NCBI GenBank assembly: GCA_014802265.1
Contig: JAAVCP010000031.1
Span: 44,849 to 108,848 of the forward strand
Source of the DNA: Bacteroides sp.
Lineage (GTDB): Bacteria > Bacteroidota > Bacteroidia > Bacteroidales > Muribaculaceae
Length of the DNA: 64,000 bases
Direction of reading: 5' to 3'
The notes under the pieces: generated by a model
The model's database searches: none
What the model saw: the letters and a program-made list of their open reading frames with translations, nothing else
Told to the model about the DNA's origin: nothing
Program-made: the position numbers and the translations under genes
Part shown: positions 19,711-27,723 of the stretch, piece after piece
Layout: every line of letters begins with the position of its first letter
How positions within the stretch are numbered: position 1 is the first letter of the stretch

Positions 19711-22137
19711 ATGAGTAGAGTAAAAATAAGCCGACAAAATATTATTGCCGCTGCCGTTGGTATGGCAGCGGCATGCTTTGTTGTGAATGTGAACATACAG
19801 ACATATGCCCAAATAGTTAAAAAAAAGGCACTTAAAGAGCAACCAGACACCTATACAAGACCTAAGCCTATGCGTCCAATACATCCCATAATTCCAGGGG
19901 TGAATCGTTATCAAGAAGATAAAATATTTCTTGAATATGCCGACAGTCTTTACAAGACAGCTTCAAGTGATACGATTGAAAAGCAAATTTTAAAAGGAGG
20001 TGTTAAATTCCGGCAGGCGGGCATGTGGATGTATTGTGATTCGGCTTATTATTATCCTCAGCTAAACTCTCTTGATGCATTTGGCAATGTAAAAATGGAA
20101 CAAGGCGATACTTTGTTTGTATATGCGGATAAACTGTTCTACGAAGGAAACGAAAAGATTGCAAAATTGAAAAATGGTCCATCTCGCAATAAAGTTAAGC
20201 TTATAAACCGTGATGTCACTCTTACTACTGATAGCCTGGATTATGATCTATCCATAGAACTGGGTTGGTATTCACATTGGGGTACAATTGATGATAAAGT
20301 CAATACGCTTACTTCTCTTTATGGAGAATATTCCCCCGATACTAAAAATGCTGATTTCTATCATGACGTAAGATTAGTAAATAATGAAGACGGTTTTATA
20401 CTACTCACTGATACATTGTATTATAACACGCTGACTCATATTGCGCGTATAGAAAGCCATACGGAGATTCAAGGTGCAAATGACACAATCATAACCACAA
20501 GGGGTATATACAACACCGAACTTGGAGATGCCGAACTATTAACCCGCTCTATAATAATTCATAGAGATTCCAATAATAATGTCGTTACTCTTGAAGGTGA
20601 TTCGATTATCTATGATAAGCAAATGAGGATAAGTCGGGCTTACATGTTCCGTGATCCATTTAAGCATGGAATGCCTATGGTTCTTACTGACACTGCCCAC
20701 AAGACAACTTTAATTGGTGGGTTCGGTTTATATAATGATTCAACACGTGAAGCACTTGCATGCCAGTATCCTCTTCTGATGGAATATTCACAAGCAGACA
20801 CTCTTTTTCTCCGAGCAGATACAATTAAAACATTCATTGTAACTGCTCTTGTATCGGGGAATAGAAGATGGACACTATCAGGATTCCCTGAGAAAAATGG
20901 AGTGCCTATTATCAAGTCTGATAGTAGTCGACTATGGGTTGATACAGTTTTCTTCTCATTAGTTGCTCCATTTACCGGTACCCCTTTAAGATTGCTTAAC
21001 GCGGCTGTGCCAAAGCACTCTTCTGTCAAAACAGAAATTAAAGAACCAAAGATTCCTCTGAGTGATTTTGACTCTATTCCAATAAAGAATCCAGATGAAA
21101 CGATATCAGAAAAGGATGTACCCGATTCTATCCCAAAATATCCTAAAGACTTCCATGTAGCTTTGGCATATTATCGTGCAAGATTTTTCAAACAGGATAT
21201 TCAAGGAGTAGCTGATTCAATAGTTGTAGTTGAACAGGATTCAATGTTATATATGTTTCGTAAGCCGATCGTGTGGAGTGGGGAACGACAAGTTACAGGA
21301 AACCGTATTGATGTGCATTTTAATGATTCCACAGCTGATTGGGCATTACTTCCTGAATCAGGCTTGATGTCTGAACACATTGATGAAGACTTCTATAATC
21401 AACTATCTGGGAAAAATATGCTCGCAATATTTTCCAATCAAACATTAAAACGTCTTGATGTTTCGGGTAATGTAGAGACAATTTTCTTGCCTCAGGAAAG
21501 TGATTCAACATTCAATAGGCTTATTAATGCGGAAAGCTCTTTTCTTACGATTGAACTTGATAATGAGAAGATGGATAAACTTAAGATGTGGCCCGAAGTT
21601 AGTGGTAGCGTTACTCCGATCTTCTTGGTAAAGAGGGCTCAGATGTATCTTCCAAAGTTCAGATGGTGGGCATCGCTGCGTCCTGAAAGGGAATGGTATG
21701 GTGATCAAATACGTTGGGCAGATAATCTTGGAGAAGTTCCTGATGAACTTGAACAATATTTTCTCGCTCCATCAGATTTTGGAGAACCCAAATCCTTTTC
21801 CGGAACACGTTTTGTAGCTCCAATTTCCTCATTCCCATCATCTGTTAATTTTGATGGAGTAGGCAACATAGAGGGGAATACAGTGTTTGTTATGGATTCG
21901 GTGATGTTTCCCGATAAGGTGCAGAATGCAGATTCGGTTTATGATTCTCTGCCTACTGAGGAATTGACAGCTAAGGAAAATAATATTAGCCTCAAGGAGA
22001 TTAACGACAACGAAAAAGAGATGCAGAAAGAAAACGAAAAGGAATCTACTCTTGCAGGTGAAATAGAAGAGGCGATTAAGAGAGAGGAACTTGAAAATAT
22101 TGAAGAAACAACAGATGAGAAAGGAAAATATAAATGA
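19711..22137 (+). CDS. OstA-like protein (LptA/LptD N-terminal domain family)
   Basis: An 808-residue protein with an N-terminal hydrophobic segment (residues about 10-32, possibly an uncleaved anchor or a signal peptide). The region of about residues 85-330 contains the repeating beta-jellyroll strands of OstA-like domains (for example FGNVKMEQGDTLFVYADKLF), which in LptA and LptD bind lipopolysaccharide. The C-terminal 60 residues are highly charged (Glu/Lys-rich). It sits after three SurA-like genes and overlaps mutL by 4 bases. A role in lipopolysaccharide transport across the periplasm is inferred from the family; it lacks a visible LptD-type barrel. Confidence 0.8.
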   Translation: MSRVKISRQNIIAAAVGMAAACFVVNVNIQTYAQIVKKKALKEQPDTYTRPKPMRPIHPIIPGVNRYQEDKIFLEYADSLYKTASSDTIEKQILKGGVKFRQAGMWMYCDSAYYYPQLNSLDAFGNVKMEQGDTLFVYADKLFYEGNEKIAKLKNGPSRNKVKLINRDVTLTTDSLDYDLSIELGWYSHWGTIDDKVNTLTSLYGEYSPDTKNADFYHDVRLVNNEDGFILLTDTLYYNTLTHIARIESHTEIQGANDTIITTRGIYNTELGDAELLTRSIIIHRDSNNNVVTLEGDSIIYDKQMRISRAYMFRDPFKHGMPMVLTDTAHKTTLIGGFGLYNDSTREALACQYPLLMEYSQADTLFLRADTIKTFIVTALVSGNRRWTLSGFPEKNGVPIIKSDSSRLWVDTVFFSLVAPFTGTPLRLLNAAVPKHSSVKTEIKEPKIPLSDFDSIPIKNPDETISEKDVPDSIPKYPKDFHVALAYYRARFFKQDIQGVADSIVVVEQDSMLYMFRKPIVWSGERQVTGNRIDVHFNDSTADWALLPESGLMSEHIDEDFYNQLSGKNMLAIFSNQTLKRLDVSGNVETIFLPQESDSTFNRLINAESSFLTIELDNEKMDKLKMWPEVSGSVTPIFLVKRAQMYLPKFRWWASLRPEREWYGDQIRWADNLGEVPDELEQYFLAPSDFGEPKSFSGTRFVAPISSFPSSVNFDGVGNIEGNTVFVMDSVMFPDKVQNADSVYDSLPTEELTAKENNISLKEINDNEKEMQKENEKESTLAGEIEEAIKREELENIEETTDEKGKYK

Positions 22138-24068
22138 ATGATGTAATTAAACTGCTTCCGGATTCTGTTGCTAATCAAATTGCTGCCGGAGAAGTAATCC
22201 AACGTCCTGCATCAGTCATAAAAGAGCTGGTGGAGAATGCTGTTGATGCAGGAGCAACAGTTATAAAGATTTTTCTAAAAGATGCCGGAAGGACTTTGAT
22301 TCAGGTTGTAGATAACGGAGAAGGGATGAGTGAGACAGATGCACGAATGGCATTTGAACGTCATGCTACTTCTAAGATAAGAAATGCTGAAGATTTGTTT
22401 GCTCTTCAAACTATGGGTTTTCGTGGAGAAGCATTACCTTCTATCTGTGCTATTTCTCAGGTTGAGCTTAAAACTCGAACTGACGACTCATTAATTGGTA
22501 CACGATTAATTATTAATGGCTCTAAGGTTGAGACACAGGAGCCATGTGTTTGTGATAAAGGTGTTAATATAAGTGTTAAGAATCTTTTTTTCAATGTACC
22601 AGCACGCAGAAAATTTCTAAAGACAGATAGTGTTGAGATTTCTAACGTCATGAGAGAATTTGAGCGTCTTGCACTTGTCAATAATAATATCAGAATGAGT
22701 CTTGATACTGGATCAAAGGTTATTGATCTCCGTGCTGCCACAATGAAACAGCGAATAGGTGATATTTGGAAAAATAATCTTGATTTACATCTGCTGCCAA
22801 TAGATATTGATACCTCTCTTATACGAATTTCTGGATTTATTTCCAGACCTGAGTATGCACGAAGGAGAAACCCTTTGCAGTATCTTATTGTCAACGGTAG
22901 AAATATGCGGCATCCTTACTTTCATAAGGCTATCATGTCGTGTTATGAACCTTTGATTGCCCCTGAGACACAACCATGCTACTTCCTGAAGTTTGAAGTT
23001 GATCCCTCGAGCATAGATGTCAATATTCATCCGACAAAGAGTGAGATAAAATTTGAATATGAGCAACAAATTTGGCCGATCTTACAAGCATCTGTCAAAG
23101 CTGCTTTAGGCAAGTTTGGGGCAGTACCTTCAATAGATTTTAACAGTGATGTGCTTCCAGTTGATCCTTTACCTATAGGTGAGACTCCCGATGTGCCAAC
23201 TCTCGATATTCCGACAAACTATAACCCTTTTAAAGTAGAAAATGACACTGCACAAGCTATTAATCCTTTCTCTACAGGTAATAATCGTTCTAATTCAAGT
23301 AAATTTCATCGTAATTGGGAATCTCTATATGCCGATTTTATGAACGGAAACCGAGGTTCTTCAAAATCCCAAACTCTGGAAAAAACAACTACGGTGGAAA
23401 AAAGTGATTTTATACCTTATAAGAAGGACTCAAAGAACTTACAGGCAAAGGATGATGTATTACCTGAAATGAATAGAGAAGAGAGTGTGGGAGATTTATG
23501 CATTCAATATGCTCATAAATATATTATAACTTCTTCAATGGAAGGATTGATTATCATTGATCAATATCGTGCTCATCTAAGAATTCTTTTTGAAGAATAT
23601 CTTCAGAAGATAAGAAAAGAAGAATTAGTTTCACAAGGAGTAATGTTTCCGGAAACAATTGCTCTTGATGATTCGATGCAGGTTGCATTAAGCGATGTGA
23701 TTGGAAATCTTCAAAAAGTTGGCTTTACAATTGAAGCATCTTCAGGAAATAATTGGAATATAACCACCATCCCGGCAATGTTAAGAAACTCTGAGGCTGC
23801 CGATGTAGTGATCAGTATTCTTGAATCAGTTATTGAAGATAGTCCAAACTATGGTAAAGAGGGGGTGTCAGAAGAGAACTTATCTAAAAAAATGGCACTG
23901 ATAATGGCTCGTTCCGGAGCTATAAGGCGAGGTAAGAAGTTATCATCTGATGAAATGGAACATATTGTAAGCAAATTATTCTCTCTTCCAGACCCACTTT
24001 ATACTCCTGAAGGTAATATTATATATTGTAGGCTTGATAATTCTGCATTGGAAGGGATGCTCAAATAA
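22134..24068 (+). CDS. mutL: DNA mismatch repair protein MutL
   Basis: The GHKL ATPase that links mismatch recognition to strand removal. N-terminal motifs are complete: IAAGEVIQRPASVIKELVEN, DNGEGM, and TMGFRGEALPSI. The MutL transducer domain and a disordered linker (about residues 345-450) follow, then a C-terminal dimerisation domain. In this last domain the endonuclease motifs are not conserved: the DQHA motif reads DQYRAH (from residue 476), and the downstream ACR and CPHGRP motifs are also missing. Length (644) is normal. The start overlaps the OstA-like gene by 4 bases. Confidence 0.93.
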   Translation: MNDVIKLLPDSVANQIAAGEVIQRPASVIKELVENAVDAGATVIKIFLKDAGRTLIQVVDNGEGMSETDARMAFERHATSKIRNAEDLFALQTMGFRGEALPSICAISQVELKTRTDDSLIGTRLIINGSKVETQEPCVCDKGVNISVKNLFFNVPARRKFLKTDSVEISNVMREFERLALVNNNIRMSLDTGSKVIDLRAATMKQRIGDIWKNNLDLHLLPIDIDTSLIRISGFISRPEYARRRNPLQYLIVNGRNMRHPYFHKAIMSCYEPLIAPETQPCYFLKFEVDPSSIDVNIHPTKSEIKFEYEQQIWPILQASVKAALGKFGAVPSIDFNSDVLPVDPLPIGETPDVPTLDIPTNYNPFKVENDTAQAINPFSTGNNRSNSSKFHRNWESLYADFMNGNRGSSKSQTLEKTTTVEKSDFIPYKKDSKNLQAKDDVLPEMNREESVGDLCIQYAHKYIITSSMEGLIIIDQYRAHLRILFEEYLQKIRKEELVSQGVMFPETIALDDSMQVALSDVIGNLQKVGFTIEASSGNNWNITTIPAMLRNSEAADVVISILESVIEDSPNYGKEGVSEENLSKKMALIMARSGAIRRGKKLSSDEMEHIVSKLFSLPDPLYTPEGNIIYCRLDNSALEGMLK

Positions 24069-24123
24069 TCATCAGAGTTACCTGAGTTAGTAAAATCAAT
24101 TAAAATATAGAGAATATAAGATC

Positions 24124-25437
24124 ATGAAAAAAACATTGGTACAAAGAATGATATTGCTGGCAGGTACTACTTTTACTATCGTATTCCCTGCTTTTACAAC
24201 TACTCCAACTCTTAGTGATGTTTCATTTGAAAAAGGGGGTGGTAACTATTATTGTTATCCTTATCTTAATTCAATGCCCCCAGCACAGACTTTACCTCCC
24301 ATCGGCTATGAGCCGTTTCATCTTGAACATTATGGCAGACATGGCAGCCGCTGGCTTATTGGTGATGAGCAATATAATGCTGCATTCAATATTCTTGATA
24401 AGGCAGAAAAAGCAGGAAAACTGACTCCTTTAGGAAAGAAGACATTGAAAGTTGTGAAACAGATACGTGAAGCTTCTTACAAAAAAGATGGTGAACTGTC
24501 TGATCATGGAGCTTGGCAACATCAGGGTATAGGGGAAAGAATGGCAAAGAATTATCCACAGATTTTTAATCATAACACGAATATTGATGCCCGGTCTACA
24601 GTAGTTATTCGTTCAATTCTATCCATGTTCAATGGTCTAAACGGAATACAGAGAATAGTTCCAAATATTAATATTAGAACCGACGCAAGCTATGCCGATA
24701 TGTGGTATATGAATTATGATGATAAGGAAGCATGGCAAATTAAACATCATGCCGACACAACTGTTCTACGAGACTTTAATAAGCATCATGCCAATAAAGG
24801 AGAATATTTAGGAAGACTCATCAATGATCCCAAATATGCTGAAGATAGTATTGGTAACAAACTTTTCAATTCGCTTTTTTCTGTGCTTATTAATACCCAA
24901 AGTCATTCTGATCAACCATGGCTGGTTCAGGAGATATTTTCTCCGGAGGAGATGCGTGATAGATGGCTCTGTCGAAGTGCCAATTGGTTTCTACAGGGAG
25001 GAAATTCAAAACTCACCGATAATCGTATGCCATTTTCTCAAGCAAATCTTCTTATGAATATCATAGAAAGCGCCGACACAACTTTGACGAGCACTGTGCC
25101 AAGTGTGAATCTTCGCTATGGTCATGACACAATAGTGATGCCGCTGACAGTATTGCTGGAACTTGATAATTTTGGTGATGAAATCAATAATCTTGAGGAA
25201 TTGGCAGAAAAAGGATGGCATGATTATCTTATTGTGCCAATGGCAGCTAATATCCAGTTGGTGTTTTATAGAAAGCATGGATCCATTAGCTCTGATGAAG
25301 TGTTAGTAAAAGTGTTGCTTAACGAAAAGGAGGCTACCCTTCCACTTGAAAGTGTTAGCGGACCCTATTATAAATGGACTGATTTTAAAAAATATTATAT
25401 AAATAAAATTAAACCATATATTTCTGAAAATAGATAA
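24124..25437 (+). CDS. Secreted histidine phosphatase (phytase/MINPP-like)
   Basis: A 437-residue protein with an N-terminal signal peptide (hydrophobic to about residue 25). The phosphohistidine motif of clade-2 histidine phosphatases is present as HYGRHGSRW (about residue 71), and the proton-donor HD lies in RYGHDTIVM (about residue 338). The overall pattern resembles multiple inositol-polyphosphate phosphatases of gut Bacteroidota. The likely job is release of phosphate from phytate or other phosphoesters in the periplasm or at the cell surface; the substrate is not proven. A strong terminator follows. Confidence 0.75.
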   Translation: MKKTLVQRMILLAGTTFTIVFPAFTTTPTLSDVSFEKGGGNYYCYPYLNSMPPAQTLPPIGYEPFHLEHYGRHGSRWLIGDEQYNAAFNILDKAEKAGKLTPLGKKTLKVVKQIREASYKKDGELSDHGAWQHQGIGERMAKNYPQIFNHNTNIDARSTVVIRSILSMFNGLNGIQRIVPNINIRTDASYADMWYMNYDDKEAWQIKHHADTTVLRDFNKHHANKGEYLGRLINDPKYAEDSIGNKLFNSLFSVLINTQSHSDQPWLVQEIFSPEEMRDRWLCRSANWFLQGGNSKLTDNRMPFSQANLLMNIIESADTTLTSTVPSVNLRYGHDTIVMPLTVLLELDNFGDEINNLEELAEKGWHDYLIVPMAANIQLVFYRKHGSISSDEVLVKVLLNEKEATLPLESVSGPYYKWTDFKKYYINKIKPYISENR

Positions 25438-25510
25438 ATTTTAATGTTAAATCTATATCGAATGAGTTTAATCTTAAGGTATTCATCTATCTACTGAATA
25501 TTCAATCAAA

Positions 25511-25545
25511 AAGATGGAAGGTAACTAACGACCTTCCATCTTTTT
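25511..25545 (+). terminator. Intrinsic terminator after the histidine phosphatase gene
   Basis: A perfect 12-bp stem (25511-25522 with 25531-25542) with an 8-base loop is followed by a T-run, the classical form of a Rho-independent terminator. Confidence 0.88.
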
Positions 25546-25556
25546 AATATTATTAA

Positions 25557-25588
25557 TTTGCTAAAGCCACGAAAAAAGATTAATTTTG
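25557..25588 (+). promoter_or_regulatory. Bacteroidota-type promoter of tpiA
   Basis: A -33 TTTG (25557-25560) and a -7 TAatTTTG (25581-25588) are separated by exactly 20 bases. The predicted start near 25595 gives a leader of about 40 bases. Confidence 0.82.
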
Positions 25589-25636
25589 CAGATGGAATAA
25601 CAAAAGCCTTATATTAGGCATAAAAATCTTAAGATA

Positions 25637-26389
25637 ATGAGAAAAAATATTGTTGCAGGCAACTGGAAGATGAACACTGTTCTCGAAGAGGGAATGGAGC
25701 TTGCCAGCCAAATTAACGATCTCCTAAAGGAGAAAAAAAACAATTGTGAAGTAGTACTTTGTGTGCCTTTCACTCACCTTGTTTCCGTAAAGGCAGTGAT
25801 TGATGAGCCGTTAAAACTGGGGGCAGAAAACTGTTCGGAACATGATAAAGGTGCTTACACAGGTGAAGTCAGCGCAGCCATGGTTAAATCTACAGGCGCC
25901 AGCCATGTGATTCTTGGTCACAGTGAGCGTCGTCAGTATTTCGGTGAGAATAATGAACAGCTTCTTGCAAAGACACGCCTTGCTCTTGCGAATGGATTGA
26001 CACCAATATTTTGTGTTGGTGAGGTTCTTGAAGAAAGAGAAAATGGCACTTTCAACGATGTTGTTAGAGGTCAGGTAGAGGCTCTTTTTGAACTTCCTGC
26101 TGAAGATTTCTCAAAGCTTGTAATTGCATATGAACCGGTTTGGGCAATCGGTACCGGTAAGACTGCTACTGCAGATCAAGCTCAAGACATGCATGCTCAT
26201 ATTCGTAATGTGATTGAAGAGAAGTATGGCAAGGAACTTGCTGACAATGCTTCGATTCTTTATGGAGGTTCATGTAAACCTACTAATGCCAAAGAGCTTT
26301 TCGCTAAACCCGATGTTGACGGGGGTCTTATTGGTGGTGCTGCTCTTAAAGCAGATTCTTTCATGGGTATAATTGAAGCTTTTGATTAA
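25637..26389 (+). CDS. tpiA: Triose-phosphate isomerase
   Basis: Glycolytic enzyme that interconverts dihydroxyacetone phosphate and glyceraldehyde 3-phosphate. The catalytic residues are in place: Lys of GNWKMN (residue 11), His of LGHSERR, and Glu of [14 protein letters not shown], followed by the phosphate-gripping LYGGSCKP and GGLIGGAAL loops. The 250-residue length is typical. The gene has its own strong promoter. Confidence 0.97.
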   Translation: MRKNIVAGNWKMNTVLEEGMELASQINDLLKEKKNNCEVVLCVPFTHLVSVKAVIDEPLKLGAENCSEHDKGAYTGEVSAAMVKSTGASHVILGHSERRQYFGENNEQLLAKTRLALANGLTPIFCVGEVLEERENGTFNDVVRGQVEALFELPAEDFSKLVIAYEPVWAIGTGKTATADQAQDMHAHIRNVIEEKYGKELADNASILYGGSCKPTNAKELFAKPDVDGGLIGGAALKADSFMGIIEAFD

Positions 26390-26408
26390 TACAGGTATAA
26401 TCTAAATG

Positions 26409-26439
26409 TGGGAAGACGATACTTTTCATCGACTTCCCA
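26409..26439 (+). terminator. Hairpin after tpiA
   Basis: Arms 26409-26420 and 26428-26439 pair over 12 bases with one mismatch around a 7-base loop. There is no clear T-run, so termination may be partial and the SPOR-folE pair may be partly read from the tpiA promoter. Confidence 0.45.
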
Positions 26440-26518
26440 TATCTCGTATTAAATTAGTTACTCTCTTCAAATTATAAAGCTCTCTCCGATCAAATATTAA
26501 TCTGTCAGGAATTATGTT

Positions 26519-27025
26519 ATGAAATTGTTCTCCGATTTTGAAATTTCTCTGCGTACGGTTGTAGTTGCATTTACAATCGGAGTTTCATTATCAGCTGTTT
26601 GTTTTGCTGATAACGAGAATGTTATAGAGAAAATTCAGACAGAATCTAATGGAAAAATAGTCATTGATATTCCCAAGAATATCCTTGATTTGATTCTTCA
26701 GCCCCAACAGAAGAAAGATGTGCAGGAAATAAAACCAGGAGTCAATAAACTTTCGGGCTACCGTATACAAGTCTTTAGTGACGGGCGTAATCAGCACACA
26801 CTGGAAGCGAGAGCAAAAGCAAGGGGTAGTGCTATCCTTGCTAAATTCCCGAAATATAAGGGACAGGTATATACATATTCCAGTTCTCCAAACTGGTATA
26901 CAAGAATCGGTAATTTCAGGACAAATGCTGAAGCGAATTCAGCTTTGACAGAGCTTAAAAAGTCATTTCCTAATTTTGCATCGGAAATGCGTGTCGTAAA
27001 ATGTCAAATAGTAGTCATAAAGTAA
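26519..27025 (+). CDS. SPOR-domain protein
   Basis: A 168-residue protein with an N-terminal hydrophobic signal or anchor (about residues 12-32) and a C-terminal SPOR domain (about residues 80-165; GYRIQVFSDGRNQ to WYTRIGNFRTNAEA). SPOR domains bind peptidoglycan strands that lack stem peptides, as at division sites. The protein is therefore probably periplasmic and linked to the cell wall. Its stop codon overlaps the likely folE start by one base (TAATG), suggesting co-translation, although no functional link is obvious. Confidence 0.8.
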   Translation: MKLFSDFEISLRTVVVAFTIGVSLSAVCFADNENVIEKIQTESNGKIVIDIPKNILDLILQPQQKKDVQEIKPGVNKLSGYRIQVFSDGRNQHTLEARAKARGSAILAKFPKYKGQVYTYSSSPNWYTRIGNFRTNAEANSALTELKKSFPNFASEMRVVKCQIVVIK

Positions 27026-27609
27026 TGAGCACAACTGATCGTGATCAAAAGATTGTGGATGAGATAGCTTCCCACTACCGTGAGATTTTACGCCTTGTGG
27101 GTGAAGATCCTAACCGTGAGGGTTTATTAAAAACGCCCATGCGTGCTGCAAAGGCTATTTATGCCATAACTTCCGGATATCGTCAGAATCCGGAGGAAAT
27201 AGCCTCTCAAGCTATATTTGAACATGCTGGCTCAAGAATTGTCATTGTAAAAGATATTGAGTTTTATAGCATGTGTGAACATCATATACTCCCGTTCTTT
27301 GGAAAAATAGCAGTAGGGTATCTCCCTAAAGGGAAAATGATTGGCTTGTCAAAATTAGCAAGGATAGTAGATGCGTTTGCAAGGCGTCTACAGGTTCAAG
27401 AGCGTCTTACAGCTCAAATTTGTCATCTTCTGACGGATACTCTCCCTAACGAAGGTGTGATCGTGGCTTGTGAGGCAGGTCATCTATGCATGAAGATGCG
27501 GGGTGTAGAGAAACAAGAATCTTCTACTGTGACATTTGATTATACAGGCAAATTTGAAACAGATGCTGAAATGCGTAAGGAATTTCTGTCTTTCATCAAT
27601 AATAATTAA
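27025..27609 (+). CDS. folE: GTP cyclohydrolase I
   Basis: First enzyme of folate (tetrahydropterin) synthesis, turning GTP into dihydroneopterin triphosphate. The zinc and substrate motifs are clear: FYSMCEHHILPFFGK with Cys and two His, GLSKLARIVDAFARRLQ, and CEAGHLCMKMRGV. The start at 27025 (MSTTDRDQ) is chosen because it directly overlaps the SPOR stop; an ATG at 27001 adds 8 residues and overlaps that gene by 25 bases. The protein is then 194 residues long, normal for FolE type I. Confidence 0.95.
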   Translation: MSTTDRDQKIVDEIASHYREILRLVGEDPNREGLLKTPMRAAKAIYAITSGYRQNPEEIASQAIFEHAGSRIVIVKDIEFYSMCEHHILPFFGKIAVGYLPKGKMIGLSKLARIVDAFARRLQVQERLTAQICHLLTDTLPNEGVIVACEAGHLCMKMRGVEKQESSTVTFDYTGKFETDAEMRKEFLSFINNN

Positions 27610-27648
27610 GATAACTATCACTACTAGGTTGTAACCTAATGCATATAT

Positions 27649-27705
27649 TATAAAGAATCGACATTCCTTTGGTGAAGTTGGAATGTCGATTCTTTATATT
27701 TTTAC
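27649..27705. terminator. Perfect 19-bp hairpin between folE and malQ
   Basis: Arms 27649-27667 and 27680-27698 are exact reverse complements with a 12-base loop, followed by a T-rich stretch on the plus side. It lies between converging genes and can serve both. Confidence 0.85.
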
Positions 27706-27723
27706 TTATATGATAGCTAAAAT

